A DNA stretch of 64,000 bases, taken from the NCBI GenBank assembly GCA_003402285.1, contig QFXG01000024.1:143725-207724 (forward strand), read 5' to 3'. Positions 19,453 through 29,788 of the stretch are shown one piece after another. Numbering within the stretch: position 1 is the first letter of the stretch; every line of letters begins with the position of its first letter. Made by a program: the position numbers and the translations under genes. The notes beneath the pieces are model-generated. The model was not told where the DNA came from. It was given only the letters and a program-made list of their open reading frames with translations, and did no database searches. This DNA is from Candidatus Nitrotoga sp. SPKER. Lineage in GTDB: Bacteria > Pseudomonadota > Gammaproteobacteria > Burkholderiales > Gallionellaceae.

Positions 19453-19612
19453 CTGTATGAATTTCCTCGCTCAAAAGGCCTCGCATCTCGGCGGATCGAA
19501 ATACTGAATATTGCGGTAAGCCTGAGTCTCATGATTATTAAGACCGGCACCATTACTTTGGTAAGTGCGGAATTATATCGAATCAATATTCCTCAGTATT
19601 ATTTAGTATCAA

Positions 19613-22600
19613 TCACTTATTAATAGTTTTCGAAATCTGTGCCAGCAATGTCCGCATTTGTATGACAATGTCTCGTGCTTGTTTAATATCTTCCCTGCCC
19701 TTAAGTTGCTCTAGTGCCTGACATAATTCGCCAAAGCCCATTGCACCTACAGTTCTGGCCGATGATTTAGTGCGGTGCCCTAGGGCGCTCAGTGTTGCCA
19801 TGTCTTCATGTGCCAGCGCAGTTTCGATTTCAATTATTGCTTCTTGAGTTAAGTCTAAGAACATCATGACATATTTATGGATTTTGTCCGGATGATTTCC
19901 AAATATTTTAGTTAATATTGATAAATCGATGATGTTTGGGTCGCTTGCATTTCCAATTGCTGTTATTTTTATCGGTGTAGACTCTAGGGATGAGGCCGTT
20001 GCGGGTATGGGTATCACTTGTTCGGATCGCTGTACAAGCCATTTAGCAAGTGTCGTAAGAAGTAGCTGGAACTGGATTGGTTTAGTAATGAAATCATCCA
20101 TACCGGCGTTGGAACAGAGTGTCCAATTTTCCCGTCCAGCATTGGCAGTCATCGCAATTATCCGCGTGGCTACGAGTTTAGGATTGGCTCGAATTTGACG
20201 GGTAGCTTCAAGGCCATCCATTACGGGCATCTGCATATCCATCAGAACGCAGTCAAAATGTTTTTTGATCAACAGATCAAGGGCTTCTTTTCCGTTGTTG
20301 GCGATGACGACGGCTGCACCGGCCTCTTCCAATAGTTCTTGGGCTACTTGTTGGTTAAAGAGGTTGTCTTCAACTAGCAGGATGCATGAGCCTTTGATTA
20401 TATTAAGATCAACTGATGGCATGGTTTGAATAGCCGTAACCGGTTTGACACCTTTACCCAGTCGGGCAGTAAACCAGAAAGTGCTACCTTTGCCGGGCTG
20501 GCTGTCTACACCCACTTCCCCGCCCATCATTTCGGTTAGCTGTCGACTGATGGCTAGTCCCAGTCCGGTACCGCCATATTTACGGGTGGTTGAAGCGTCG
20601 GCTTGATGAAATGGTTGGAAAAGTTGAGCGATTTGTTCTGCGCTTATGCCGATACCGGTATCCTGCACTTCGAAACGTATCAGGCTGTCTACTCCGGGAG
20701 TTTGATTTTCGATAATGCGGACACGGATGATTATTTCACCGGCATCAGTAAATTTGATGGCATTACTGGTGTAATTAAGCAATACTTGGTACAACCGCAA
20801 TGAGTCGCCACGAAGCGGATGGGATAAGTCAGAGCCAACGTCAAACACAAGCCTCAGATATTTGCTTGCAGCGCTCTCGCCAAGTTGGCTGGAAATATTC
20901 TCCAATATTGTGCTCAGCTCAAAATCCACTATATCCAGCTCGATTTTGCCCGCTTCTATTTTGGAAAAGTCGAGCATTTCATTGATTAGTCTCAAGAGGT
21001 GTTGTGCTGAATGATCAATTTTTGAAACATAATCAAGCTGCTTGGGATTAAGTTCGGTACGTCGCACCAATTGTGTCATGCCAATAATACTGTTCATTGG
21101 GGTACGAATTTCGTGGCTCATGTTGGAAAGAAATTCGCTCTTGGCCTGGTTAGCGGTTTCGGCTTGTCGCTTGGCTTGTTCGAGCTCGAAAGTGCGTTCT
21201 TCAACCCGAACTTCCAGGCTTGCGTTTAAATTGAGTAAGTCTTGTTCAGCACGCTTGCGTTCGGTGTGATCAATTCCGACTGACAGAATCATTGCCATCT
21301 CGCCTGATTGACCGGAAAGGCGCGAGTGATTCCAGGTGATTTGGTATTTTTCACCTGGTTTGCTTATCAAAATCGATTCACGTTGAATGTGCTTATATTC
21401 ACCTGTAGCAAGTGCTTGCAATGCTTGTTGGGTCTCTATTTCAGTTGCTTCAGGTTGAATAGTTGCCTGAATAAAAGATTTGCCTAACAACTCTTCTTCA
21501 CTGCAACCTGTTAACAATTCTCCATAACGATTCAGACTGTGTATCGATCCATTGGAGGATTGCGTCAGAATGATGACCTGTGCGGTATCGAGTAGGCTCT
21601 TATTAAAATCCCGTTCAATTAAAATACGATGTAGCATATTGCTTAATTCTTCAGCATGCGCTGCTACTTCTTGCTCCAGCGTTTCCAACCGAAAAGATAA
21701 AGCAGTCGCGGCTTCATCCAAGCTGTCGATTTCGTCATCCAAAAAACGTCGGCCCCGTGGGGCAATTTTTGCACGTGCTTCGGCAAAAGCACTTCGACCC
21801 AGTAAAGGAATTGCCCGTACTGCTCGTGTCATGCGCTGTAAGGGTGCATTCACAAGAAAAGCTAGTAATAGTAACGAGAGTAATGATGTCGCCAATTCGG
21901 CCTGTAAGCGGCTCGCCACCGATTTGCGAATTTCGGCCAAGGACTGAGTCAAATCATCGATCACTACCAGCGTGGCACCAGAGGACACATCACTGCCATC
22001 ATTCATAGTTACAAACGATAATTCAAACTGTTTGTTCTGGTAAGGTACAACTTGCCAATTTTTTTTGCTTTGCTTCGGGGGGAAAGTTTTTAGTTGAAGG
22101 AGTAGCGGAAGATTGCGTTCGGAGCCGCTCAGAGCGACTACCTGTAAGCCCAGATTGGGGAGTGAATTTTTATCCACAATAAAGCCGTCAGGAGCCAGCA
22201 CACCAAGATCAGCCCCGGATAAACGGTTAAAGGAAACGATCACTTCTGTCAGAGAACTACCCAACACAACTACCCCAGCCACCTGGCCTGCCGACAGTAT
22301 CGGAGCGGCAGCAAATTGCGTGCATGTCTGCCGACAGTGCGTCCAATGCATGGCACGCTCTTGCGAAATTACGGCACGCACCCGGTCATTTTGCTCTATA
22401 TCGGAGAGTGCATCTGCATGCCAAGTGGCCAGAGGAACACCGGCTTTGGAATACACCTTCATAGAATTGATGTCTAGATCGAGTTGTAAGACAGGCCAAT
22501 AATTATCGAGGCGCTCATGCAGTCGCTTAGATATCGGTTCCAGCTGGAATACACCACCTGCGCCAACCGTTGCGAGCATGCTAACCATCGTTTGTAAACG

Positions 22601-22822
22601 CAGAGCAGAATCAGTGTGCACAGCGATAGCTTCAGAAATCAGGCGCTCGCGCGAAGCGGTATGCTGCTCTTCGAAACGAGTCTTCAAGTCATGAAAATGC
22701 AGCCAGGAAAGTGTGCCATTAACCGAAATCATCACCACACCCAGCGTCAGTAGAACTTTCCACTTCAGGCTCAAGAATCTGAATGTACTACGGCGTGAAT
22801 CAGAGGACCGGCTATCCGACAT
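19613..22822 (-). CDS. Hybrid sensor histidine kinase with REC and Hpt domains
   Basis: A 1069-residue multi-domain kinase: membrane helix (about 20-42), a large periplasmic region (45-290) containing a CRQTC segment, a second membrane helix (about 300-320), a HAMP-like linker and coiled coil, a PAS domain (about 410-530), a HisKA dimer with [13 protein letters not shown], an HATPase with N-box NYTSNAIKF, a receiver with [11 protein letters not shown], and a C-terminal Hpt with [14 protein letters not shown]. It is therefore a full internal phosphorelay. The gene starts 8 bases after the porin stop, making a porin-kinase transcript nearly certain. Its output partner may be the response regulator at 24984 or an unlinked protein. 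Confidence 0.92.
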   Translation of the reverse strand: MSDSRSSDSRRSTFRFLSLKWKVLLTLGVVMISVNGTLSWLHFHDLKTRFEEQHTASRERLISEAIAVHTDSALRLQTMVSMLATVGAGGVFQLEPISKRLHERLDNYWPVLQLDLDINSMKVYSKAGVPLATWHADALSDIEQNDRVRAVISQERAMHWTHCRQTCTQFAAAPILSAGQVAGVVVLGSSLTEVIVSFNRLSGADLGVLAPDGFIVDKNSLPNLGLQVVALSGSERNLPLLLQLKTFPPKQSKKNWQVVPYQNKQFELSFVTMNDGSDVSSGATLVVIDDLTQSLAEIRKSVASRLQAELATSLLSLLLLAFLVNAPLQRMTRAVRAIPLLGRSAFAEARAKIAPRGRRFLDDEIDSLDEAATALSFRLETLEQEVAAHAEELSNMLHRILIERDFNKSLLDTAQVIILTQSSNGSIHSLNRYGELLTGCSEEELLGKSFIQATIQPEATEIETQQALQALATGEYKHIQRESILISKPGEKYQITWNHSRLSGQSGEMAMILSVGIDHTERKRAEQDLLNLNASLEVRVEERTFELEQAKRQAETANQAKSEFLSNMSHEIRTPMNSIIGMTQLVRRTELNPKQLDYVSKIDHSAQHLLRLINEMLDFSKIEAGKIELDIVDFELSTILENISSQLGESAASKYLRLVFDVGSDLSHPLRGDSLRLYQVLLNYTSNAIKFTDAGEIIIRVRIIENQTPGVDSLIRFEVQDTGIGISAEQIAQLFQPFHQADASTTRKYGGTGLGLAISRQLTEMMGGEVGVDSQPGKGSTFWFTARLGKGVKPVTAIQTMPSVDLNIIKGSCILLVEDNLFNQQVAQELLEEAGAAVVIANNGKEALDLLIKKHFDCVLMDMQMPVMDGLEATRQIRANPKLVATRIIAMTANAGRENWTLCSNAGMDDFITKPIQFQLLLTTLAKWLVQRSEQVIPIPATASSLESTPIKITAIGNASDPNIIDLSILTKIFGNHPDKIHKYVMMFLDLTQEAIIEIETALAHEDMATLSALGHRTKSSARTVGAMGFGELCQALEQLKGREDIKQARDIVIQMRTLLAQISKTINK

Positions 22823-22830
22823 GAGAGTTA

Positions 22831-24042
22831 CTAAAACCGAAAAGACCCCAGTAGCATGAACATATCCCAGCGGCGCTCCAGAGCTCTAGGGTCAGGGTTA
22901 TCCTGAACCGGCAAATAAGCTGTCCCATCAATGCGATGATATTCGGCACGCAACATTAACTCGGGGGTTAAGTCAAAGCGCACACCTGCAGTCCAGTCTT
23001 TGGAAAAGCGAGTAAAGCCCGGTCGGCGGGTGGCCGCAGCATATGCCTGGCCATCACGATCGTCTCTATCGGTATACAAAACATCGTAACGTAGTATCGC
23101 TTCCCACTTGGGAGCCAATCGATAGCTGCCCTGAATATAATAACTTTGGCCACGAGTAGTGGCATCTGGAGAATTCGGACCAAAATTCCGGCTTGAAATG
23201 GGACGTAGGGCATATTCACTGGTTAGACTCCAGTTTTCAGCGTTATATTGGGCAGAAAATATCTGCACCATAGATTTCAGTTGTCCCGCTTGCAGTACAT
23301 CCTTTACGCCAGGTTTATAGGGTGTATCAAATCGCAATACGGTATATCCCAAACGATATTTACCCCCGTCCCCTTCATACATCACTTGGGAAATTTGCGC
23401 CACTTTGGGTTCGAACCTCCCATTAGGAACTAATCCAACTAAGGCCACTTTGCTCGCTTCACTACCAAGCTGGGGTTTGCCAAGGGCAAATGTTACAAAC
23501 AGATTGCCAGCTTCATAATTACGATCAAGATAAAACTCTACTCCATCACCTGCAACAGTAAGATTGCGCGTGCGCTCGAAATAAATTGATTGCGGTAGGA
23601 GAACGCTGGGACGAGTAAAAGCAACATCACGTGTTTTATTATAGAGTCCATAAGAATTCTTTACGCGCCCCAGGCGAATTCCACTACGGCCTTGTTCGTT
23701 TGATGATACTGTCCAGTCGACTAGTCCATAATCCAGTCTCACCTCGCCGTTATCGGTTCCTCCGGCTTTATGTGAAAGCAACCCGGCAGACAGCTGCAAA
23801 TCTGACGTCGGCCTCAGGGACGCATTGAGTCCTATTTCTCTAAAATCTGTACTCGCTTTTTTATTACTCTGACCGAGGAAGTTATTATCGCTGGTAGTCA
23901 CCAATCCCTGTGTGAGAAACCCATGTAGCTGCAATTCACTACCCATCAGATTGATGGCATGCGCAAAAGTAGTCCAAAGCAATAAAGCACACGGGACAAA
24001 TCTTTCAACTACAGTTTTAGCGAATTTGAAGGGTGCGTACAT
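22831..24042 (-). CDS. Outer-membrane porin-like beta-barrel protein
   Basis: A 403-residue protein with a signal peptide ending near FAHA, no later hydrophobic helices, many alternating amphipathic strands rich in Tyr, Arg and Gly, and a C-terminal phenylalanine (GSFRF), the outer-membrane insertion signal. It starts [15 protein letters not shown], as in many Gram-negative porins. Its first 26 bases overlap the end of the PstS-like gene and the kinase gene follows 8 bases on, so it is embedded in a sensory operon. The solute is unknown. Confidence 0.8.
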   Translation of the reverse strand: MYAPFKFAKTVVERFVPCALLLWTTFAHAINLMGSELQLHGFLTQGLVTTSDNNFLGQSNKKASTDFREIGLNASLRPTSDLQLSAGLLSHKAGGTDNGEVRLDYGLVDWTVSSNEQGRSGIRLGRVKNSYGLYNKTRDVAFTRPSVLLPQSIYFERTRNLTVAGDGVEFYLDRNYEAGNLFVTFALGKPQLGSEASKVALVGLVPNGRFEPKVAQISQVMYEGDGGKYRLGYTVLRFDTPYKPGVKDVLQAGQLKSMVQIFSAQYNAENWSLTSEYALRPISSRNFGPNSPDATTRGQSYYIQGSYRLAPKWEAILRYDVLYTDRDDRDGQAYAAATRRPGFTRFSKDWTAGVRFDLTPELMLRAEYHRIDGTAYLPVQDNPDPRALERRWDMFMLLGSFRF

Positions 24043-24487
24043 TATTAGTGACCTCGCTTGTTTTTATATAGCCAATCGCCCCTGGGGTTGATGCTATTTT
24101 AGATAGCATTTCTTGCAAAGAGACAACTTGCTCTGGATATTGACCTTGTCCGGAAAATACCTGCCGATCCCACGCTAATCGCAATTGATGGGGGAATACT
24201 TGCAGAATATTTTTGCTGAATGCGCCATGCTCCGGCGTATCATCTTTCATCACGAATACCTTGACCGGTGTATCTGCTGGCCATTTGTTGAGGCGCATGC
24301 CAAAGATAGCGCGTAACGAGCTTCGGGAAATTGTGTTTTCGCTGGTTGAAGGGAATGCAATGACAACAATAGTGGGTTCTTGATTATCGGCATAAGAATT
24401 TGTAGTAACCAGAAATGCCCCTAGTATGTAAAGCGAACAGACTCGCCAAAACAACGCAAAAGTATTGATACTGAGAAGATTTTTCAT
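24017..24487 (-). CDS. Small PstS-like periplasmic binding-domain protein
   Basis: A 156-residue exported protein: an N-terminal signal sequence (to about NSYADN) followed by one half-size type II periplasmic binding domain. The segment SRSSLRAIFGMRLNKWPADT and the end PGAIGYIKTSEV are as in the C-terminal part of phosphate-type solute binding proteins, but the protein is about half the length of PstS and no ABC transporter genes are nearby. It overlaps the porin gene. It is more likely a ligand-presenting partner for the hybrid kinase than a transport component; that is inference. Confidence 0.75.
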   Translation of the reverse strand: MKNLLSINTFALFWRVCSLYILGAFLVTTNSYADNQEPTIVVIAFPSTSENTISRSSLRAIFGMRLNKWPADTPVKVFVMKDDTPEHGAFSKNILQVFPHQLRLAWDRQVFSGQGQYPEQVVSLQEMLSKIASTPGAIGYIKTSEVTNNVRTLQIR

Positions 24488-24693
24488 CGCTGAAATGGGA
24501 TACAGTCGAATAAATTTGAATAAAGGTTGATAAAAGTCGGATTCAGTACGTTGTTTTTCACATCAAGCTTTGCGCCTGTCGGATTTTTGACATAAAAATC
24601 ATGCATTGGTAGAGAAGTCATATGATCAGCACTGGCATCTGCATCATAACGATTGAAGGTGTGTCCAGGAGAATTCCACTGCACGTATTGCAT
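24484..24693 (-). CDS. Unidentified 69-residue ORF, possibly the remnant of a longer gene
   Basis: This frame ends in a TGA that overlaps the ATG of the PstS-like gene (ATGA), which is how the following genes of the operon are joined. The protein has no signal peptide or membrane segment and I do not recognise it. The frame stays open 14 codons upstream of the ATG before two TAA stops, without a good alternative start or ribosome site, so it could be the 3' end of a decayed gene. Confidence 0.35.
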   Translation of the reverse strand: MQYVQWNSPGHTFNRYDADASADHMTSLPMHDFYVKNPTGAKLDVKNNVLNPTFINLYSNLFDCIPFQR

Positions 24694-24983
24694 GATTTGT
24701 GAAAGCAGTATCTTATCAATGTATCCCCCCTGAATTTATTAAACCCATAACTAGTATAAATATTTAATTTTAAATTACGGACACTCATGAATCATTCAGA
24801 AAATATTGCCCATATATGGATTGGTAAGGTGTTTGTTTCGGATAAAGCAAACATTAATTTGTCCGACGATAAGCTTAAGACGAACAGATTTATAGCTACT
24901 TAATTTCTGGTTTCTCACTTTGCACTTATCGAATGATTATGGTTATGAATCACATACAGCTTTAACAATGTTGCTCATAACGG

Positions 24984-25424
24984 TTATTTACCTTGGCAAA
25001 ATCGGGTAATAACGGCTGCCAGTTCATCCCGTGCAATTGGTTTTATCAGCGTTCCTAAAGAAACCAAGCCAAGCTTGCTGGAATACATATCCATTCCGGA
25101 CAATAGATGTTGTTGGGCTCCTGAAATCAGAATGACGTCACCAACGTAACCCTGCATACCCAGATGCATCAGGAAACCAACACCGTCCATTCCAGGCATG
25201 CTGAGGTCGCATATCAATATATCCGGCTGTGATGATAACCCGGCTAACATGGTTAGTCCCTGCTCACCATTTTCCGCTCTAAGAACTTCGGCAACGCCTA
25301 ATTCGAGCAGCATATCGCCAACAAATTCGAGTGTGAATTTGTCATCGTCCAGCAACATTACACGTAGATTTTTTGCTGCGATCATTTGTGCGGTGCTGTT
25401 CTTATTCGTGTCAACTCCAACCAT
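24984..25424 (-). CDS. Single-domain response regulator
   Basis: A 146-residue receiver-only protein. VMLLDDDKFTLEFV has the acidic pocket, ILICDLSMPGMDG the phospho-acceptor aspartate, VILISGAQ the switch Ser and LIKPI the conserved lysine. There is no output domain, so it is a CheY- or Spo0F-like phospho-shuttle. GAGGAG precedes the ATG (GAGGAGTTTATATG). It lies upstream of the sensory operon in the same direction, separated by about 290 bases, and is a natural candidate partner of the hybrid kinase's Hpt domain. Confidence 0.88.
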   Translation of the reverse strand: MVGVDTNKNSTAQMIAAKNLRVMLLDDDKFTLEFVGDMLLELGVAEVLRAENGEQGLTMLAGLSSQPDILICDLSMPGMDGVGFLMHLGMQGYVGDVILISGAQQHLLSGMDMYSSKLGLVSLGTLIKPIARDELAAVITRFCQGK

Positions 25425-25939
25425 ATAAACTCCTCATTAATATTTTATCTGGCTCCACGAAAAATAGAGTTTGTAATTAATTTTCAATTATTTACAAAAT
25501 AAATCAATCTGTTCGTCCTGCATTTGTTGAAGGATGAGCAGATGTGTTTTTTGCCAAGCGATAAAAATTCGTTCAGTTGCCGTGCATCATGATGTCTTTA
25601 CTTCTGCCCAATTCTGATTAATTTTATTTGCTAGTTTGTACAGTGCATGTGGCTAATTCAGTTCTGGTCTAGTCTCAGTGAAAACAGGTTTTCTTGAGGC
25701 ATTTGCTTTAATTTACGAGGTTAAATTTATAAATAAACCTGTAACCAACAGATTGAATGTTTGAAAATTCAGTGTAGCTTCAATATTCCTGAAATAAATA
25801 AATGTACTATTTTTGCAGTGTCGTACAGGTAAGCCTAATCTCGGCTGTGCAACGGAAAGCTTTAGGAAACACCTGTAAAATTTATAATAATTTAAACATA
25901 AAGTCCACCAATCGGTGATATGTTGAGGTAAGCAGCAAC
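25425..25939. other. AT-rich intergenic stretch
   Basis: About 515 bases between the response regulator and the ybdD-like gene. A minus-strand frame reaches into ybdD but has no protein-like features. A weak 4-bp hairpin (CACC-AATC-GGTG, 25906-25917) could end the cstA transcript. Nothing else is seen. Confidence 0.4.
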
Positions 25940-26266
25940 TTAGCAGCAACGCTGAATGCCGCGCCATTTTTGTTGTTGCTGGCAAAGGAAAAAGTCTTTG
26001 CGCGTTAGCGGCGGAGTATCAGGATAATTGGTGGTATGTTGTGTAATGTAGCGTTCGTAAGCATCATCCCCACTTAATTCGCGAATAGTGCGCCATACAT
26101 ATATCAATAATGGGAGTGGGTCGATATGGATGGTGTTTGTATTGAGTGTAATACTTTGTGCAATGTGCCTGCTTACATCCTGGGCAGTTTCAAATACAGG
26201 CAAACTAGAATCACTTACTGCGGGTAATAATTCATTCGCACTTTTTGTGATCAATCTCGTCTCCAT
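25940..26266 (-). CDS. YbdD/YjiX family small protein, partner of CstA
   Basis: A 108-residue protein whose C-terminal 60 residues match the YbdD/YjiX family: VWRTIRELSGDDAYERYI, then PLTRKDFF and the typical double-cysteine end (QRCC). The N-terminal 45 residues are an extension not found in E. coli YbdD (about 65 residues). The gene begins inside the last codons of cstA (16-base overlap), as expected for the cstA-ybdD pair, where the small protein is needed for pyruvate/peptide uptake. An internal start giving a shorter protein is possible. Confidence 0.82.
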   Translation of the reverse strand: METRLITKSANELLPAVSDSSLPVFETAQDVSRHIAQSITLNTNTIHIDPLPLLIYVWRTIRELSGDDAYERYITQHTTNYPDTPPLTRKDFFLCQQQQKWRGIQRCC

Positions 26267-28323
26267 GCTTTCTCCATTCCAGCCAAATGATGTGACACCT
26301 CAGACAGCGGAGGTACCGGTTTGCCTTTCAGGTAACGGACACAAACACGCAGCATGTCGAACACGATTAACCATAGCATGCAGACAAAAAACAGGGTCAG
26401 TACCGCATCAAGACGCTGATTAAAGATGAGCTGTGGTGCGATGGCTGCTTTTTCTGGAGAAAGAAGGCCTGATGCGAGTTTTGTGGCGAGGTCATTGGCA
26501 GCTGCGAGGAAGCCGATACGCACATCTGTGCTGGTGATTTTTTCCCACGCTGCACTGCTGGTAATTATGATTAACCAGGTAAGTGGCAAAGCTGTGATCC
26601 AAGCATATCTTAGTTTGTCGGACTTAATCAGGATACCAGTTGCGACACATAGCGCGATGGCTGCTAGGATTTGATTTGAGATGCCAAACAGCGGCCACAG
26701 AATATTAACACCGCCATTGGGATCGATCACGCCAATATATAAAAAATAGCCCCACGCAGCCACAATGATGCCGCTACTCAGCAATACCGAGGGATACCAT
26801 GAGGTGCGTCCCAGTGGTTTCCAGACATTGCCCAGCATATCTTGTAGCATGAAACGGCCAACACGCGTACCCGCATCCAGCGTTGTGAGAATGAAGATGG
26901 CCTCGAACATGATGGCAAAGTGATACCACATAGCAAGCATGCCTTGACCAAATGCACTACCAAAAATACTAGCCATGCCGACTGCCAGTGAGGGCGCACC
27001 ACCCGTGCGCGCGAACAGAGTCGCTTCACCCATCTGCTGTGCCAGCAGATTCATTTGCGCCACTGTAACCGGAAAGCCCCAACTGGAAATTTTTGCCACC
27101 GCATCTGCCGCCTCCTTGCCGACTACGCCAGCAGGAGAATTAATGGCGAAGAACACACCGGGGTCTAACACCGTAGCTGCGATGATTGCCATTATTGCAA
27201 CGAAAGATTCCAGCGCCATGCCACCAAAGCCGATCATGCGGATGTCGCGCTCATTGCTAAGGAGCTTAGGTGTCGTACCGGAGGCGATCAGAGCATGAAA
27301 GCCAGAGATTGCACCACAGGCGATGGTGATAAATACGAAAGGGAATAACTTACCTCCAAAAATAGGGCCCGTCCCGTCGATGAATTGGGTAAGTGCCGGC
27401 ATTTTTATGTTCGGTTGCATCCATACAATGGCTAGCATCAACAGTATGATGGTACCGAGTTTTATGTAGGTAGATAGGTAATCGCGAGGCGCGAGCAACA
27501 GCCATACGGGTAGAATTGCTGCTGCAAAACCGTAAGCAATGACCATCCAGGCTAATGGCAGACCGGGATAATCAAAAAACGCGCGTAGGTTCTGTTGGTG
27601 TTCAATCCATCCACCGCCTGCCACAGATAATAGTAATAAGATGACCCCAAGTAATGAACCTTCAAGCACACGGCCCGGGCGGATGGTACGCATGTATAGA
27701 CCCACCAACATAGCGATGGGGATCGTGGCAGCTACGGTAGAAGTAGCCCAGGGACTGTGTTTCATGGCATTGACCACTACCAAGCCCAGCACCGCGATAA
27801 GGATAATCATGATAAACAGTGTGGTGATTAGTGCGGCAAGGCCACCGATGGCACCCAGTTCGTCTCGCGCCATTTGACCCAAGCTACGGCCATTACGACG
27901 GGTGGAATAGAATAATGTGACCATGTCCTGCACACAGCCACCGAGTACTGCGCCGAATAATATCCACAGCGTACCTGGCAAGTAACCAAACTGGGCAGCT
28001 AGAGTCGGCCCGACCAGAGGTCCTGGTCCCGCAATGGCGGCAAAATGGTGGCCAAATACGATCCAGCGATTGGTTGGAATATAATCTCGGCCGTTATTGA
28101 GTCGTTCTGCGGGTGTAGCACGAGTCGGGTCAATGAGCAGGACTTTGGTGGCAATCCATGTTGCATAGAAACGGTAGGCAATCGCATATACGCACAGCGC
28201 GGCTGTGACAAACCACAGTGCATTGATCGACTCGCCACGATTCAGTGCTATACCACCCAATGCGGCGGATCCAAGCAAAACAACGGCAATCCAGATAAGG
28301 ACTGATACCAATGGATTTTTCAT
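26251..28323 (-). CDS. cstA: CstA-family pyruvate/peptide transporter
   Basis: A 690-residue inner-membrane carrier with about 16-18 helices. The start at ATG 28323 (MKNPLVSVLIW) aligns with E. coli CstA (701 residues); a longer reading from TTG 28371 adds a non-hydrophobic extension and is less likely. Family blocks are clear: ALNRGESINALWF, FGHHFAAIAGPGPLVGPTLAAQ, VQDMVTLFYSTRRNGRSLG. CstA takes up pyruvate or peptides under carbon limitation. It is co-translated with the ybdD-like gene and divergent from malate dehydrogenase. Confidence 0.93.
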   Translation of the reverse strand: MKNPLVSVLIWIAVVLLGSAALGGIALNRGESINALWFVTAALCVYAIAYRFYATWIATKVLLIDPTRATPAERLNNGRDYIPTNRWIVFGHHFAAIAGPGPLVGPTLAAQFGYLPGTLWILFGAVLGGCVQDMVTLFYSTRRNGRSLGQMARDELGAIGGLAALITTLFIMIILIAVLGLVVVNAMKHSPWATSTVAATIPIAMLVGLYMRTIRPGRVLEGSLLGVILLLLSVAGGGWIEHQQNLRAFFDYPGLPLAWMVIAYGFAAAILPVWLLLAPRDYLSTYIKLGTIILLMLAIVWMQPNIKMPALTQFIDGTGPIFGGKLFPFVFITIACGAISGFHALIASGTTPKLLSNERDIRMIGFGGMALESFVAIMAIIAATVLDPGVFFAINSPAGVVGKEAADAVAKISSWGFPVTVAQMNLLAQQMGEATLFARTGGAPSLAVGMASIFGSAFGQGMLAMWYHFAIMFEAIFILTTLDAGTRVGRFMLQDMLGNVWKPLGRTSWYPSVLLSSGIIVAAWGYFLYIGVIDPNGGVNILWPLFGISNQILAAIALCVATGILIKSDKLRYAWITALPLTWLIIITSSAAWEKITSTDVRIGFLAAANDLATKLASGLLSPEKAAIAPQLIFNQRLDAVLTLFFVCMLWLIVFDMLRVCVRYLKGKPVPPLSEVSHHLAGMEKAWRRD

Positions 28324-28666
28324 AGTAAATTTTTTTTCATGAGGGGGCTCTGGCAAGTAATTTTTAGGCAAGAATATAATTATAAATTATGACATGCCCC
28401 GCACCTATTTACTGTCTTCCCTGATCTTAAGTCATGCAACGATCTATCTTAAACTTGTACAGTAGGCATTATTAAAAATGACAAGCCTTGTTAAGATAGT
28501 GTTGTCGAAGGTTATGATTTATAATTTCTATATCAATTCAATTTGATAACAACGTCTTTGGTTTGTATTTGAGCCGGTACTAAGATTGCGTTTAAACTAA
28601 ACTCTTGAACCCTCATTGACAAACACTGTCAAAATGTTTGCATAATTTATCGTGTAGGAGATTGCT
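28324..28666. other. Divergent promoter region between cstA and mdh
   Basis: About 340 AT-rich bases separate the two divergent starts, so promoters for both should lie here. Apart from the mdh promoter candidate listed separately, no clear CRP-like site or other operator is seen. Confidence 0.5.
28616..28646 (+). promoter_or_regulatory. Possible mdh promoter overlapped by an inverted repeat
   Basis: TTGACA (28616-28621) is a consensus -35 and CATAAT (28641-28646) a fair -10, but the 19-base spacing is longer than usual. The -35 is the left arm of a perfect 6-bp inverted repeat, TTGACA-N5-TGTCAA (28616-28632), a likely operator position. The mdh ribosome site (GGAG at 28657-28660) follows. 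Confidence 0.4.
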
Positions 28667-29650
28667 ATGAAAGCACCTATTCGCATCGCTATCACTGGTG
28701 CTGCTGGTCAGATCAGTTACAGTCTTTTGTTTCGCATCGCCAATGGTGATATGTTGGAACTCGAACAGCCCATCATCTTGCAACTGTTGGATATACCACA
28801 AGCACAGCAAACGTTGCGCGGAATAGCGATGGAATTGGAAGATTGTGTGTTTCCCATGTTGCAGCAGGTTGTTATTACCGATGACCCCAAGGTTGCTTTC
28901 CGAGATGCAGAAATTGTTCTGATGGTTGGCGCGCGTCCGCGTAGCAAGGGCATGGAACGCAATGAACTAATCGAGATTAACGCTGGTATTTTCGCCGAAC
29001 ACGGCAAGATTCTCAATGCATTCGCGGCACCTCATGTCAAAATTTTAGTGGTAGGCAATCCGGCTAATACCAATGCACTAATTATCATCCATAACACTCC
29101 TGATCTTAACCCAAAAAATATCAGCTCTATGATGCGGCTTGATCACAACCGCGCCATCGCGCAGGTAGCGCGTAAGCTTTCCGAACCTATTGGTAGCATC
29201 AAAAAAATGGTGGTATGGGGCAATCATTCCGGTACGCAATACCCCGATCTGTCCCATGCTGAGTTACGAGGGCGCAACATCCAGGATATTCTGCACGATC
29301 ATAATTGGATTGAAAGCGAATTTATCCCCACTGTGCAAAAGCGTGGTACGGTGGTGATCGAAGCGCGCGGTTTGAGTAGCGCTGCCAGCGCTGCCAACGC
29401 CGCTATTAGTCATATGCATGATTGGATACTTGGTTCACACCACGGTGATTGGGTCACCATGAGCGTATTATCGGATGGAAGCTATGACATACCAGCAGGC
29501 GTGGTGTATGGTTTTCCGGTTATTTGTCATAATGGCGATTACCAAATTGTGCAGAATCTGCCGATAAATGAACTTGGACATCGACATATGCTGGAAAATT
29601 ATCGTGAATTATTGAAAGAAAGAGAGCAAATAAAATATTTGCTAGGTTAA
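28667..29650 (+). CDS. mdh: Malate dehydrogenase
   Basis: A 327-residue NAD-dependent malate dehydrogenase, the TCA-cycle enzyme that interconverts malate and oxaloacetate. The N-terminal [12 protein letters not shown] is the nucleotide-binding loop of the cytosolic/beta-proteobacterial type, [16 protein letters not shown] holds the substrate arginines, VVGNPANTN follows, MRLDHNRA carries the catalytic Asp and further Arg, and [13 protein letters not shown] the catalytic His. TAGGAG precedes the ATG at a good distance. It stands alone, divergent from cstA. Confidence 0.95.
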   Translation: MKAPIRIAITGAAGQISYSLLFRIANGDMLELEQPIILQLLDIPQAQQTLRGIAMELEDCVFPMLQQVVITDDPKVAFRDAEIVLMVGARPRSKGMERNELIEINAGIFAEHGKILNAFAAPHVKILVVGNPANTNALIIIHNTPDLNPKNISSMMRLDHNRAIAQVARKLSEPIGSIKKMVVWGNHSGTQYPDLSHAELRGRNIQDILHDHNWIESEFIPTVQKRGTVVIEARGLSSAASAANAAISHMHDWILGSHHGDWVTMSVLSDGSYDIPAGVVYGFPVICHNGDYQIVQNLPINELGHRHMLENYRELLKEREQIKYLLG

Positions 29651-29788
29651 ATACCATAAATAATTCATGTGGTTGCTTTATTTAACTTCAGCATCTGGAT
29701 ATGTAAAAGTCAAAACCTAGCGCAGTTAGGTGACCTTACTCGGTAACAGTAAATTAAATTGTCTATTACACAATAACTTAGATGCTAA

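Noticed and set aside
23405..23425. tRNA T-loop-like sequence (GGTTCGAACC)
   Set aside because: It lies inside the porin coding sequence and has no surrounding cloverleaf.
25713..25985. 90-codon minus-strand frame overlapping the ybdD-like gene
   Set aside because: Out of frame with the ybdD-like protein, cysteine-rich by chance, no ribosome site.
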